This document shows positions 15,407-23,566 of a stretch of DNA of 64,000 bases, piece by piece. A program made the position numbers and the translations under genes. This DNA is from Kingella_B sp963529665. GTDB lineage: Bacteria > Pseudomonadota > Gammaproteobacteria > Burkholderiales > Neisseriaceae. The notes under the pieces were generated by a model. The model did no database searches. It had not been told where the DNA came from and saw only the letters and a list, made by a program, of their open reading frames with translations. The stretch's first letter is position 1, and every line of letters starts with the position of its first letter. Where the stretch lies: assembly GCA_963529665.1 (NCBI GenBank), contig CAUSAG010000004.1:47089-111088 (forward strand), in the 5' to 3' direction.

Positions 15407-15940
15407 TTATTCGTATTCTTGCCAAATTTCGCGCAATTCGGCTTCTTGGTGCTTGCGGTGTTGGCGATGGGTAACTTGGTTGCCGCGCCATGCGTCTTTG
15501 CTGGATTTGGCGGGGATCATGATTTGCACCATGCGCAAGCCTTGCTCGGGGTGCTTACGGCTAACGTTTAAGCGCGGCGATTTGGTTACTGTGCCCACGC
15601 GCCAATTGCGGATGCGCTTGCGGGCGAGGATTTTTTCGGCTTGGGCGCGCAGTTGTTCGTCGTAATCCCATTGCTGCGCGGGGCTAAGCGGCGGTAAGCC
15701 CAAGCGCGAGAGCGCGGCGTAGGTGTGCAAATCTTTCACCACCAAAAAATCGTAGAATTTTTGGAAATATTGGTTTGCCAACGCCAACACTTCTTGCTTT
15801 TCGGCGGTGCTGAGCTTGGGGTTTTCCACGATGGAGCGATACAGCGCCAGCGGATTGAAATCGGCGTATTTGCTGTGGCGCGGGATGATGTGGCGGTATT
15901 CGGCAAGGGAAAGAGTGTTGAATGGGCGATTGAGTTTCAT
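15407..15940 (-). CDS. Conserved-looking hypothetical protein
   Basis: The 177-residue protein starts MKLNRPFNTLSLAEYRHIIP. It is hydrophilic, rich in Arg/Lys toward the C-terminus, and lacks a signal peptide or recognised motif. Codon usage (CAA Gln) matches the genome. It stands between plsC and mltB with DUS at its 5' side. I do not recognise a family; it could bind nucleic acid given its basic tail, but that is only a guess. Confidence 0.65.
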   Translation of the reverse strand: MKLNRPFNTLSLAEYRHIIPRHSKYADFNPLALYRSIVENPKLSTAEKQEVLALANQYFQKFYDFLVVKDLHTYAALSRLGLPPLSPAQQWDYDEQLRAQAEKILARKRIRNWRVGTVTKSPRLNVSRKHPEQGLRMVQIMIPAKSSKDAWRGNQVTHRQHRKHQEAELREIWQEYE

Positions 15941-15983
15941 AGCGTGATTTTCAGGCTGCCTTGGGATGATGGGGATTGAGTGC

Positions 15984-17090
15984 TTATAGCCCGCCGCCCA
16001 TGCCGTTGGCGATGTCGCGCACGGCGGTTACATACATACGGCTGTGGTTGTAGTGCCACACGGTGTAGAAGTTGTTGAGCCCGATGTAGTATTGATATTG
16101 GTTGGGCGCGGTTTCTAGGCGATAGAGTAGGGCGGGCTCGCTGTCGGCAACGCTGCCCAGCGGTTGCACGCCCAGCTGGCGCAACTGCCCGACGGTGTGG
16201 TTGAGCGCGGTTTTTTCGTCAACAAAGGCTTGGATTTGCGGGGTTTCTTGGGCAACGCTGGCACCGATAAGCATGGGTTTGCCTGTTTGCCAGCCGTGTT
16301 GTTTCATGTAGTTGGCAACGGATGCGGCAACATCGGGGATGCTTGTCCAAATGTTGCGCTGGTGGTCGCCGTCAAAATCCACGGCGTATTGGCGAAAGCT
16401 GGACGGCATAAATTGCGGCATCCCCATCGCGCCCGCAAAGCTGCCTTGGAAGCTGAATGGATCGCGGTTTTCTTGTTGCGCCAGTTTTAAAAATTCGCCC
16501 AATTCTTTTTGGAAGAATGCGCCACGGCGCGGATAGTCAAAAGCGAGCGTGGCAAGCGAATCGGCAACGCGGATGTTGCCTGCATTTTTGCCGTAATTGG
16601 TTTCTATGCCGATGATGGCAACAATCAGCTCGGCAGGCACGCCGTATTGCTGAGCGGCGCGGTCTATGGCGGCGCGGTTTTGCGCGTAGAACGCACGCCC
16701 TGCGCTGATTTTCAGGCTGCCTGAGTTATTGGCGGCAAATTTGTACCACGGCTGGGTGGTGGCGGGGCGATTCATGGTGTTGATTAGGTTGCCGCGATAG
16801 TTCACTTGGGCAAAAAAGTTGTTCAGATAATCCAGCGGCAAGCCGTTTTGCTGGTGTTGATATTGGATAAAGGCTTGCACATTGGGGTTGGCAAGAAAGC
16901 CTGTTTGCGCTACGGGCGTGGCGGCTTGATTGAAAAACGGCGGCTCAGACGCGGCGGGGCGGTTGTTGAGCATTTCCATTAAGGGGTCTTTGGCGGGCTG
17001 GGCGGGCAATTCGGCTTCGGGCGGGGCGCTGGTGCAGGCGGCAAGCAGCGCGGCAAGGGCAACAAGGGCAAGAGCTGATAGGCGTGGCAT
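15984..17090 (-). CDS. mltB: Membrane-bound lytic murein transglycosylase B
   Basis: The 368-residue protein starts MPRLSALALVALAALLAAC, a lipoprotein signal with lipobox Cys19. The SLT-type MltB domain contains GIETNYGKNAGN with the catalytic Glu and FAGAMGMPQFMPSSFRQYAVDFDGDH. It cleaves glycan strands of peptidoglycan to 1,6-anhydro-muropeptides from the inner face of the outer membrane. ATG 17090 is preferred to 17135 because the lipoprotein signal follows it directly. Confidence 0.93.
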   Translation of the reverse strand: MPRLSALALVALAALLAACTSAPPEAELPAQPAKDPLMEMLNNRPAASEPPFFNQAATPVAQTGFLANPNVQAFIQYQHQQNGLPLDYLNNFFAQVNYRGNLINTMNRPATTQPWYKFAANNSGSLKISAGRAFYAQNRAAIDRAAQQYGVPAELIVAIIGIETNYGKNAGNIRVADSLATLAFDYPRRGAFFQKELGEFLKLAQQENRDPFSFQGSFAGAMGMPQFMPSSFRQYAVDFDGDHQRNIWTSIPDVAASVANYMKQHGWQTGKPMLIGASVAQETPQIQAFVDEKTALNHTVGQLRQLGVQPLGSVADSEPALLYRLETAPNQYQYYIGLNNFYTVWHYNHSRMYVTAVRDIANGMGGGL

Positions 17091-17210
17091 GATGGTGTAA
17101 ACAAGGGTTAATTTAATGGGGTGCGAGTTTAACAAATTATGGCGGGTTGAGTGTGGTTTTAAATGTAAACCAGAGATGATTTTCAGGCTGCCTGAAATAT
17201 TATTTTGCTT

Positions 17211-17216
17211 TATAAT
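17211..17216 (+). promoter_or_regulatory. -10-like TATAAT upstream of the small RHH gene
   Basis: A perfect TATAAT lies 78 bases before the ATG at 17294; no good -35 match is placed 17 bases upstream, where a DUS palindrome lies instead. Confidence 0.3.
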
Positions 17217-17293
17217 CAGCTTCGTATTTTGCTAACGAGTGTTAAGCTGTGTTGTCTCAGCCGTTTTAATGAAAAAATGAAAAGGAATCAACC

Positions 17294-17479
17294 ATGAACC
17301 AAGCTGTTAAACCGAAAAAATCCACGCTATCGCGCCGAGAAAAAGAAGCGCAACGCGGCATCCGCCAATGTTCTTTCCGCTTGAAGGTGGAAACGATTGA
17401 GAAGCTGGATAAGCTGGCGGCGGAAACGGGGCTTTCGCGCACGGCGGTGCTGGAATGGCTGGTAACGAATGGTTTGTGA
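17294..17479 (+). CDS. Small ribbon-helix-helix (CopG-like) protein
   Basis: The 61-residue basic protein has C-terminal sequence QCSFRLKVETIEKLDKLAAETGL-type followed by SRTAVLEWLV, the beta strand plus two helices of an Arc/MetJ/CopG ribbon-helix-helix domain. It has a good ribosome-binding site (AAAGGA) at 17280-17285. Such proteins bind operators as dimers, often as antitoxins, but no toxin gene lies next to it; the neighbours are mltB and gshA. It may be a free-standing regulator. Confidence 0.75.
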   Translation: MNQAVKPKKSTLSRREKEAQRGIRQCSFRLKVETIEKLDKLAAETGLSRTAVLEWLVTNGL

Positions 17480-17698
17480 AGGCGGTTGATTTTCAGGCTG
17501 CCTTTGCGCTGCGATGCACAACAAAACAATTCCCAAAACAATAGGGTGGATGCTTATCTGCCCTTTTTTGTTGTTTTTAAAAGGGTTATCGGTTTTCAGG
17601 CTGCCTTTGGCGAGCCGCTGGTTTTTGCGATGGGTAAACGCGTTCATGCAAAAAGTTAATCAATGTGATGTTGCGGCGTGGTTGTGTAAACATTCGTT

Positions 17699-17704
17699 TA
17701 TAAT
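17699..17704 (+). promoter_or_regulatory. -10 element for gshA
   Basis: TATAAT lies 31 bases before the gshA start, in an AT-rich stretch. The -35 element is not clear. Confidence 0.4.
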
Positions 17705-17734
17705 CTGGCATCTTATTCGCACAAGGAAATCGCC

Positions 17735-19075
17735 ATGAAATTGCCTGTTATGCAGCCTGAATACGCTCAATATCTGTTTGATTTTGAGCAAATTTTGTTA
17801 AAAAACCACAGCAAAATAGAAGCATGGTTTCGCGCGCAATGGAAGCAACACCGCCCGCCGTTTTATGGCTCGGTAGACATCCGCAACGCGGGCTACAAAA
17901 TGGCTTCTATTGATATGAATTTGTTTCCAGGCGGCTTCAATAATCTCAATCCCAACTTTATTCCGTTGAGCACCATCGCCGCGCAAGACGCGGTGGAACG
18001 CGTCTGCGAGAGCGCGAAATCGGTGTTGCTGATTCCCGAAAACCACACGCGCAACACCTTCTATCTGCAAAATGTGTACGCGCTGGCGGGCATTTTGCGC
18101 GACGCGGGCTTTGAAGTGCGCATCGGCAGCCTGAATCCCGAAATCACCGCGCCCACCGAGTTTGAAACCGCCTTGGGCAACACCATCACGCTGGAACCCT
18201 TGCAACGCACCCGCGAGCGCGTGCATTTGACGGATGGTTTCTCGCCTTGCTTTGTGTTGTTAAACAACGATTTATCCGCAGGCGTACCCGAGATTTTGCA
18301 AGGCATCAGCCAAACCGTGTTGCCCCCATTGCATGGCGGCTGGACCACGCGGCGCAAAACCACGCATTTTGCCGCGTATAACCAAGTGGCGGCGGAATTT
18401 GCCGCGCTGCTGGGCATAGATGAATGGCAAATTAACCCCTATTTTGAGCAAGTGAGCGGGCTGGATTTTCAAGAACGCGAGGGCGAAGATGCGCTGGCTG
18501 CGGCGGTGGAACGCGTGTTGGCTAAAATCCAAGCCAAATATGACGAAAAAGGCATTAGCGACAAGCCGTTTGTGATTGTGAAAGCCGATGCGGGCACTTA
18601 CGGCATGGGCGTGATGAGCGTGAAATCTGCCGACGAAGTGCGCAGCCTGAATCGCAAAAATCGCAACAAAATGGCGAAGGTGAAAGAAGGCTTGGCGGTG
18701 AGCGAAGTGATTGTGCAAGAAGGGATTTATACCTACGAAACGCTGGGCGGCGCGGTGTCTGAGCCTGTGGTTTACATGATGGATCGCTTTGTGATTGGCG
18801 GCTTTTTCCGCGTGCACGAAGGGCGCGGCAACGATGAAAACCTGAACGCAGGCGGCATGGTGTTTGTACCGCTGGATGAGAGCATTCCCAGCGCAGGCAG
18901 CGCATCGGATGCGGCAACCGAAGAGCAATGCAAGCGCGTGTTTGAGCAATGGGACGAGCTGGGCATTCCGCGCCCCAACCCCGATTGCCCCGACTGCGCG
19001 GGCAACCGCTTGTATGTTTACGGCGTGATGGCAAGATTGTCGCTATTGGCGGCGGCGATTGAGTTGGCGCAGTAA
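17735..19075 (+). CDS. gshA: Glutamate-cysteine ligase
   Basis: The 446-residue protein belongs to the betaproteobacterial GshA family (distinct from the E. coli type). Recognisable segments are YGSVDIRNAGYKMASIDMNL, LPPLHGGWTTRRKTTHF, VIVKADAGTYGMGVM and FRVHEGRGNDENLNAGGM. It forms gamma-glutamylcysteine from Glu and Cys with ATP, the first step of glutathione synthesis. The start follows AAGGAAATC. No gshB lies nearby, so the pathway is split. Confidence 0.88.
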   Translation: MKLPVMQPEYAQYLFDFEQILLKNHSKIEAWFRAQWKQHRPPFYGSVDIRNAGYKMASIDMNLFPGGFNNLNPNFIPLSTIAAQDAVERVCESAKSVLLIPENHTRNTFYLQNVYALAGILRDAGFEVRIGSLNPEITAPTEFETALGNTITLEPLQRTRERVHLTDGFSPCFVLLNNDLSAGVPEILQGISQTVLPPLHGGWTTRRKTTHFAAYNQVAAEFAALLGIDEWQINPYFEQVSGLDFQEREGEDALAAAVERVLAKIQAKYDEKGISDKPFVIVKADAGTYGMGVMSVKSADEVRSLNRKNRNKMAKVKEGLAVSEVIVQEGIYTYETLGGAVSEPVVYMMDRFVIGGFFRVHEGRGNDENLNAGGMVFVPLDESIPSAGSASDAATEEQCKRVFEQWDELGIPRPNPDCPDCAGNRLYVYGVMARLSLLAAAIELAQ

Positions 19076-19086
19076 GGACAATATAG

Positions 19087-19127
19087 AGGCAGCCTGAAAA
19101 GGGGGAGAACTCGTTTTCAGGCTGCCT
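19087..19127 (+). terminator. DUS-pair terminator after gshA
   Basis: Inverted DUS pair starting 12 bases after the gshA stop, separating it from the CobW-family gene. Confidence 0.55.
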
Positions 19128-19157
19128 AACTCTAACTCCAAATAATAAGGAACCCCC

Positions 19158-20084
19158 ATGCCCCCTAAAATCTCCACCCACCTTTTCACCGGCTTTCTCG
19201 GCACAGGCAAAACCAGCGCCATCCGCAGCCTGATTGCGCAAAAACCGCAACACGAGCAATGGCTGATTATCGTCAACGAATTTGGCGAAATCGGCATCGA
19301 CGGCGCAGTGTTGGCGGAAAATGGCATTCCCGTTGCCGAAATCTCGGGCGGCTGCTTGTGTTGCAGCGCAGGCGAGCAAATGGACAGCACCATCCGCGCC
19401 ATGCTGCAAAAAAGCACGCCGCAGCGCATTTTGATTGAAGCCAGCGGACTGGCTCACGCCGCAGGCATCATCGACGAATTGCGTGCGCCTGAATTTGCCG
19501 ACACGCTAGACATCGCTGCCGTGTTCACGCTGATAGACCCGCGCCAATTTATTGATGACAACTACGCGCAAAACCCGCTCTACCGCGACCAAATCAGCGT
19601 TGCCGATGTGTTGGTTGCCAGCAAATTAGACCTTTGCACCAGCGAGCAAATCGCCGCCTTTCGCGCCCAAGCCGCCCAGTTGTTTCCGCCCAAATCGCTG
19701 GTTGCCGAAGTGCGCAACGCCGAGCTAGACATCGCTTGGCTTGATACGCCCACCGCCGAAAAATCGCGCTACCGCATCCAAGCCCTGCCCGAAAACACGC
19801 TGGGCTACCAATCGCAAGGCTACACCTTCCCCGCAGGGCGCAATTTTGATGGCGAAAAACTCACCCAATTTTTCAACGACTTGCCCCAGTTTACGCAAGG
19901 GCTGGTGCGCGCTAAAGGCGTGTTTCAAGTGTTGGACACATGGGTGTGGCTCAACTGGACAGACGGGCAATGGGGCGCGAACCAAATCGCATGGCGGCGC
20001 GACAGCCGCTTTGAGCTGATTGCCCAAGCGTTTGATGCCGATGAGATTGAGCGCAGGCTAAACGACGCGCTGGAAGCCGAATAA
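19158..20084 (+). CDS. CobW/G3E-family GTPase (metal chaperone type)
   Basis: The 308-residue protein has a Walker A GFLGTGKTS (12-20), the EFGEIGID motif and the metal-binding GGCLCC with Cys66, Cys68 and Cys69, followed by a C-terminal CobW domain. G3E GTPases (YjiA, CobW, ZNG1) deliver zinc or other metals to client enzymes. Neighbours are gshA and a ThiF/MoeB protein, giving no specific client; FolE2 lies far downstream. No Zur-like box was recognised upstream. Confidence 0.88.
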   Translation: MPPKISTHLFTGFLGTGKTSAIRSLIAQKPQHEQWLIIVNEFGEIGIDGAVLAENGIPVAEISGGCLCCSAGEQMDSTIRAMLQKSTPQRILIEASGLAHAAGIIDELRAPEFADTLDIAAVFTLIDPRQFIDDNYAQNPLYRDQISVADVLVASKLDLCTSEQIAAFRAQAAQLFPPKSLVAEVRNAELDIAWLDTPTAEKSRYRIQALPENTLGYQSQGYTFPAGRNFDGEKLTQFFNDLPQFTQGLVRAKGVFQVLDTWVWLNWTDGQWGANQIAWRRDSRFELIAQAFDADEIERRLNDALEAE

Positions 20085-20088
20085 CATT

Positions 20089-20173
20089 AAGGCAGCCTGA
20101 AACGGCGTTTCGTGTAGCCAAAAGCGTTTTCGCTGCGGTTTGAACTCCGCTGAAACCCGTTTTCAGGCTGCCT
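20089..20173 (+). terminator. Long DUS-pair hairpin after the CobW gene
   Basis: A DUS immediately after the stop at 20084 pairs with an inverted copy at 20161-20173; the intervening bases can extend the structure weakly. Confidence 0.4.
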
Positions 20174-20259
20174 TTTGTTGCGTACGATAGGCAGCCTGAA
20201 AATCCTTTTTCCCATTTTCGCGCGTAACGCCGCGCACCACTTCCCCAGCCCAACCACTC

Positions 20260-21003
20260 ATGAACGACGCTCAACTCCTGCGCTACAGCCGCCACATTCT
20301 GCTTAACGAAATCAGCATTGAAGGACAGCAAAAACTGCTCAACGCCACCGTGCTGGTGGTGGGCTGCGGCGGTTTGGGCGCGGCTGTCTTGCCCTATCTT
20401 GCCGCCGCAGGCATCGGCACTCTCATCATTGCCGACCACGACCGCGTGGACGAAACCAATTTGCAGCGCCAAATCAGCTACCGCGAGCAAGACATCGGCG
20501 GCCTGAAAACCCAAGCCATGCAGCGATTTTTGCAGCAACAAAATTCAGCCTGCCGCATAGAAACGCACGGCAAACTAGATGCAGTCGCGTTAGCAGAGCT
20601 TGCGCCGTGCTGCGATGTGATACTGGATTGCAGCGACAATTTCACCACGCGCCAAGCGATTAACGCCGCCGCCGTTGCCGCGAAAAAGCCGCTGGTGTCG
20701 GGTGCGGCAGTGCGCTTTGATGGACAGCTTGCCGTTTATCGCCCCGACCTTGCCGATACGCCCTGCTATGCCTGCCTGTTCCCACCCGACACGCCCAGCC
20801 CCGATGCCGCCTGCGCCACCTTTGGCATATTCGCGCCGCTGGTGGGCATCATCGGCACGATGCAAGCCGCCGAAGCGTTGAAAATCATCATCGGCTTGCC
20901 CAGCGAACACGGCGTGTTGAAATGCTACAACGCACTTAGCGGCGCATGGCAGTCGTTTAAAATCCAAAAAAATTCAAGCTGCGCCGTGTGTAGGGCAGCC
21001 TGA
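20260..21003 (+). CDS. ThiF/MoeB/HesA-family E1-like adenylyltransferase
   Basis: The 247-residue protein has the nucleotide motif VVGCGGLGAAV, DETNLQRQISYREQDIG, DCSDNFTTR and two zinc-binding CxxC pairs (CYAC, CAVC), the E1-like fold that adenylates the C-terminus of a ubiquitin-like sulfur carrier (MoaD or ThiS). The length and lack of a rhodanese domain suit MoeB/ThiF without distinguishing them. No thiS or moaD gene is adjacent. The frame ends exactly at a DUS (AGGGCAGCCTGA supplies the stop codon). Confidence 0.87.
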   Translation: MNDAQLLRYSRHILLNEISIEGQQKLLNATVLVVGCGGLGAAVLPYLAAAGIGTLIIADHDRVDETNLQRQISYREQDIGGLKTQAMQRFLQQQNSACRIETHGKLDAVALAELAPCCDVILDCSDNFTTRQAINAAAVAAKKPLVSGAAVRFDGQLAVYRPDLADTPCYACLFPPDTPSPDAACATFGIFAPLVGIIGTMQAAEALKIIIGLPSEHGVLKCYNALSGAWQSFKIQKNSSCAVCRAA

Positions 21004-21178
21004 AAAATGAACGGGGATTGTTTGTTGGCAGCCGTCGCCATAAGCCGTGAAACGTTGTTTTGACGGCGAACCGATGTCGTGTTTTGTTGACTGAGCACGA
21101 ATTGCAAATCGCCTTGCCATCAGGCATTCGCGCAAGCAAAAAATATTAGGACGAGTTAAAAGACATCGGCGCAAACCA

Positions 21179-21219
21179 AGGCAGCCTGAAAATCGATCAT
21201 ACGGTTTTCAGGCTGCCTT
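21179..21219. terminator. DUS-pair hairpin
   Basis: Inverted DUS pair in the gap between the ThiF-like gene and the converging methyltransferase gene. Confidence 0.45.
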
Positions 21220-21514
21220 TGGTTTTGGGTGTAATGGTGTGGCAACATCCGTTTGCGTTTCGTGGGCTTGCGTCTTTACTGCGCTGAGCGGTTTTGCATT
21301 CACCGCCGCATTCCTTGCGACATTCAGTTTTCAGGCTGCCTTGGCGCATGGCAGATTTTTTGCCAGCGCAGGCGTTTCGCCGCCTACCACGAGCAGGGGC
21401 AAGCCCCTGCACCCCGCGCGGTTTGCCATTCAGGCTGCCCAAATCTTGCCGCCCGCGTTTAGGCAGCCTGAAAGCCAAGATGGCACAGCGAGTGTTCGCT
21501 ATCAAATGACGTAG

Positions 21515-21604
21515 ATGTGGAGTGGCGACGGTTCGTCGCCAGAGTGTGGCGGAGAAATGCAAGCGGGGGAGGGCTGAAATGTCGGTGAGCCGCCAACGCC
21601 CCAT
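21515..21604. repeat. Intergenic hairpin repeat, copy 3
   Basis: Divergent 90-bp copy: left arm GTGGAGTGGCGACGGTTCGT, right arm GTCGGTGAGCCGCCAACG followed by CCCCAT. Followed at once by a DUS. Confidence 0.65.
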
Positions 21605-21662
21605 TGTTGGCAGCCTGAAACAGATACGGCATTTGTTTTCAGGCTGCTTGTTGCTTAATCGT

Positions 21663-22373
21663 TTACTGCCCTGCGTGTAGCACAAAAATCGCGGGGCGTT
21701 TTTTTAGGCTGGGCAGCGCGGGCATTTTGCGCCATTGGCGCACGCTTTGGCTGATGATTTGCTGTGTTGGCAAGGTTAAATCGCAGGCGATGCACAGGCG
21801 GGTTTCGTCGTGCAGGGCGGCGATGGCATCGGCGAGCAGGGCATCGTTGCGATACGGTGTTTCAATGAAGATTTGCGTTTCGTTGGCTTGGCGTGAGTGG
21901 GTTTCCAGCGTTTTCAGGCTGCTGATGCGCTCGTCTTTGTTGGCAGGGATGTAGCCTTTGAAGGCGAAGCTCTGCCCATTGGCGCCCGATGCCATTAGGG
22001 CGAGAACGATACTGCTTGCGCCCACCAGCGGCTGAACGGCAAAGCCTGCGGTATGGGCTTGAGCAACAAGGTTGGCGCCAGGGTCGGCGATGGCGGGGCA
22101 GCCTGCCTCGCTGATTAGCCCTAAATCGCGCCCGTCGCGCAGGGGTTGCAGCAGGGCGGCGGCTTCGTGCGCGGGGGTGTGTTCGTTGAGCGTTTGCAGG
22201 TTGAGTTCGCGGATGGGGGCGGCGATGCCCATGTGTTTGAGATGGGCACGGGCGGTTTTTTCGGCTTCCACGACAAAGTCGGTAAGATGGGTGATTTGGG
22301 CTTGCTCGTGGGGCAGCAGGCTGGGGGTGTCAGCGGCGCCGAGTGGGGTGGGGATTAGGTAAAGCGTGGGCAT
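21663..22373 (-). CDS. SAM-dependent tetrapyrrole-methylase-fold methyltransferase, RsmI-related
   Basis: The 236-residue protein starts MPTLYLIPTPLGAADTPSLL and contains GLISEAGCPAIADPG, PLVGASSIVLALMASG and FIETPYRNDALL. These are the signatures of the TP-methylase superfamily branch that includes RsmI, the 16S rRNA C1402 2'-O-methyltransferase. It is shorter and more divergent than canonical RsmI, and Neisseriaceae often carry such a second paralogue, so the exact target is uncertain. It appears monocistronic. Confidence 0.8.
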   Translation of the reverse strand: MPTLYLIPTPLGAADTPSLLPHEQAQITHLTDFVVEAEKTARAHLKHMGIAAPIRELNLQTLNEHTPAHEAAALLQPLRDGRDLGLISEAGCPAIADPGANLVAQAHTAGFAVQPLVGASSIVLALMASGANGQSFAFKGYIPANKDERISSLKTLETHSRQANETQIFIETPYRNDALLADAIAALHDETRLCIACDLTLPTQQIISQSVRQWRKMPALPSLKKRPAIFVLHAGQ

Positions 22374-22404
22374 GGTGTGTTAAATGTGTTGCGGGGTGGA
22401 TGGG

Positions 22405-22446
22405 TTTTCAGGCTGCCTTGGTAAACGAGTTAGGCAGCCTGAAAAT
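22405..22446 (+). terminator. Inverted DUS pair upstream of the methyltransferase gene
   Basis: Two DUS copies head to head around TTGGTAAACGAGTT. They sit between the methyltransferase start and the end of the next minus-strand gene. Confidence 0.4.
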
Positions 22447-22560
22447 GGTTTTGGATGTGGTTGGCATGAATATGCCGTGTGGCGGCGAGCCGTTGCTGTT
22501 TGCTTTATATGCGGCAGCCTGAAAACGGCTTTCAGCGCCGTTCAAACAAGATGCTGCGCG

Positions 22561-23394
22561 TTAGGGCGCAACGTAAAGCGGATAGTTTTTCGGCACGGCG
22601 TGGCTGTGCTGGCGGCTGTTATACGGCATGGCGTATGGTTGCTTGGCATAGCGTTTTTTGCGGTCTTGCCCGCTGAGCGTGGCTTGGATGCTCCACACGC
22701 CGTTTTGTTCGGCGCTGCGATTGAAGCGGATTTGGGCGTCTAGACTCACTTGGTTGTCTTGGCAGCGGCGTTTTTCTGCGCCCGTGTATTCGTTGCAATC
22801 GCCATACATGCCGCTGTTGTCGCTGCCGCTGGGGATGTAGCTGTCGGCGACGCGGTTGTTGTCGGTGAAGATGAAAAACTGTCCTGTTTCGGTTGCGCCG
22901 CCGTTGGTGAAGCCGCTTTCGGCTTGGTAACCCCAATTTTGCGCGCCCATTTGCACAAAATGCCATTCTTGCGGTGCGCTGCCCCATGCGCCAATTTCGC
23001 TTTTGCCGTGGTGTTTGATTGTCCATTTGTTGCCGTTTTTTTCTAAGACGAACAATTCGGCAAGCCCTGATGCGGCGTGGCTTTCATCTTTGCGGTTTTC
23101 GCGGGTGTCGTAGGCGAAGCCTGTGTAGAGCATATAGCGCGTGGTTTTGCCATTGCGTGTTACGGCGCGGCTGGCGGCGGGTTTCATGCAGTAGGCGATG
23201 TTTTCAGGCTGCTGATAGCTGCTTTTGGGCGGGGCGGAGAGCTGGCATGATTGCGCGGGCAGCGGGCGATTGTAGTGTTGGTTGATGAGCTGGCGGATGG
23301 CGGTGCTGTCCGAGCTGGGGGCGGATGAGAAGCTGGGCGTTTGGGCGATGGCGAAACTGGGGAATAGGGCGAGTGCTAGGATGTTGGGTTTCAT
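22561..23394 (-). CDS. Secreted hypothetical protein
   Basis: The 277-residue protein begins MKPNILALALFPSFAIAQ, a Sec signal peptide probably cleaved after AIA. The mature part has conserved-looking aromatic patches (QEWHFVQMGAQNWGY, TGQFFIFTDNNRVADSYIP) and paired Cys residues (CNEYTGAEKRRC), suggesting a disulfide-bonded periplasmic fold. I do not recognise a named family. It neighbours the M23 peptidase gene on the same strand but is separated by DUS repeats. Confidence 0.7.
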   Translation of the reverse strand: MKPNILALALFPSFAIAQTPSFSSAPSSDSTAIRQLINQHYNRPLPAQSCQLSAPPKSSYQQPENIAYCMKPAASRAVTRNGKTTRYMLYTGFAYDTRENRKDESHAASGLAELFVLEKNGNKWTIKHHGKSEIGAWGSAPQEWHFVQMGAQNWGYQAESGFTNGGATETGQFFIFTDNNRVADSYIPSGSDNSGMYGDCNEYTGAEKRRCQDNQVSLDAQIRFNRSAEQNGVWSIQATLSGQDRKKRYAKQPYAMPYNSRQHSHAVPKNYPLYVAP

Positions 23395-23426
23395 GGGATG
23401 TCCTTTGCGTAGGGTTGGGGGGAATA

Positions 23427-23467
23427 GGCAGCCTGAAAATGGGGCTGCGGCGTTTTCAGGCTGCCTT
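23427..23467. terminator. DUS-pair hairpin upstream of the secreted protein gene
   Basis: Inverted DUS pair in the gap between the M23 peptidase stop (23567) and the secreted protein start (23394); a plausible terminator for the peptidase. A right-arm fragment of the hairpin-repeat family lies at about 23501-23526. Confidence 0.45.
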
Positions 23468-23566
23468 TGCTTTGTTCAATGGGGCGTTACTGATGGGAAA
23501 GATGTTGGCGAGCTGCCGATGCGCCGTGTGTGGCGGTAAACATAGGCAGCCTGAAAACCAAAATCA

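Larger units (their letters stand above)
21004..21662. other. Gene-free intergenic stretch rich in repeats
   Basis: This 659-base gap holds about six DUS copies, a GC-rich short palindrome at 21391-21412 (CAGGGGC/GCCCCTG), and hairpin-repeat copy 3. The overlapping frames are rich in DUS-coded peptides (QPEN, GSLK, FRLP) and have no convincing start signals, so I see no gene here. Confidence 0.6.

Noticed and set aside
17294..17479. Antitoxin of a toxin-antitoxin pair
   Set aside because: The RHH fold fits, but no small toxin-like gene lies within reach on either side.
21197..21685. 162-codon minus-strand frame in the repeat-rich gap
   Set aside because: Its peptide is mostly DUS-coded and hairpin-repeat-coded sequence; no start signal.
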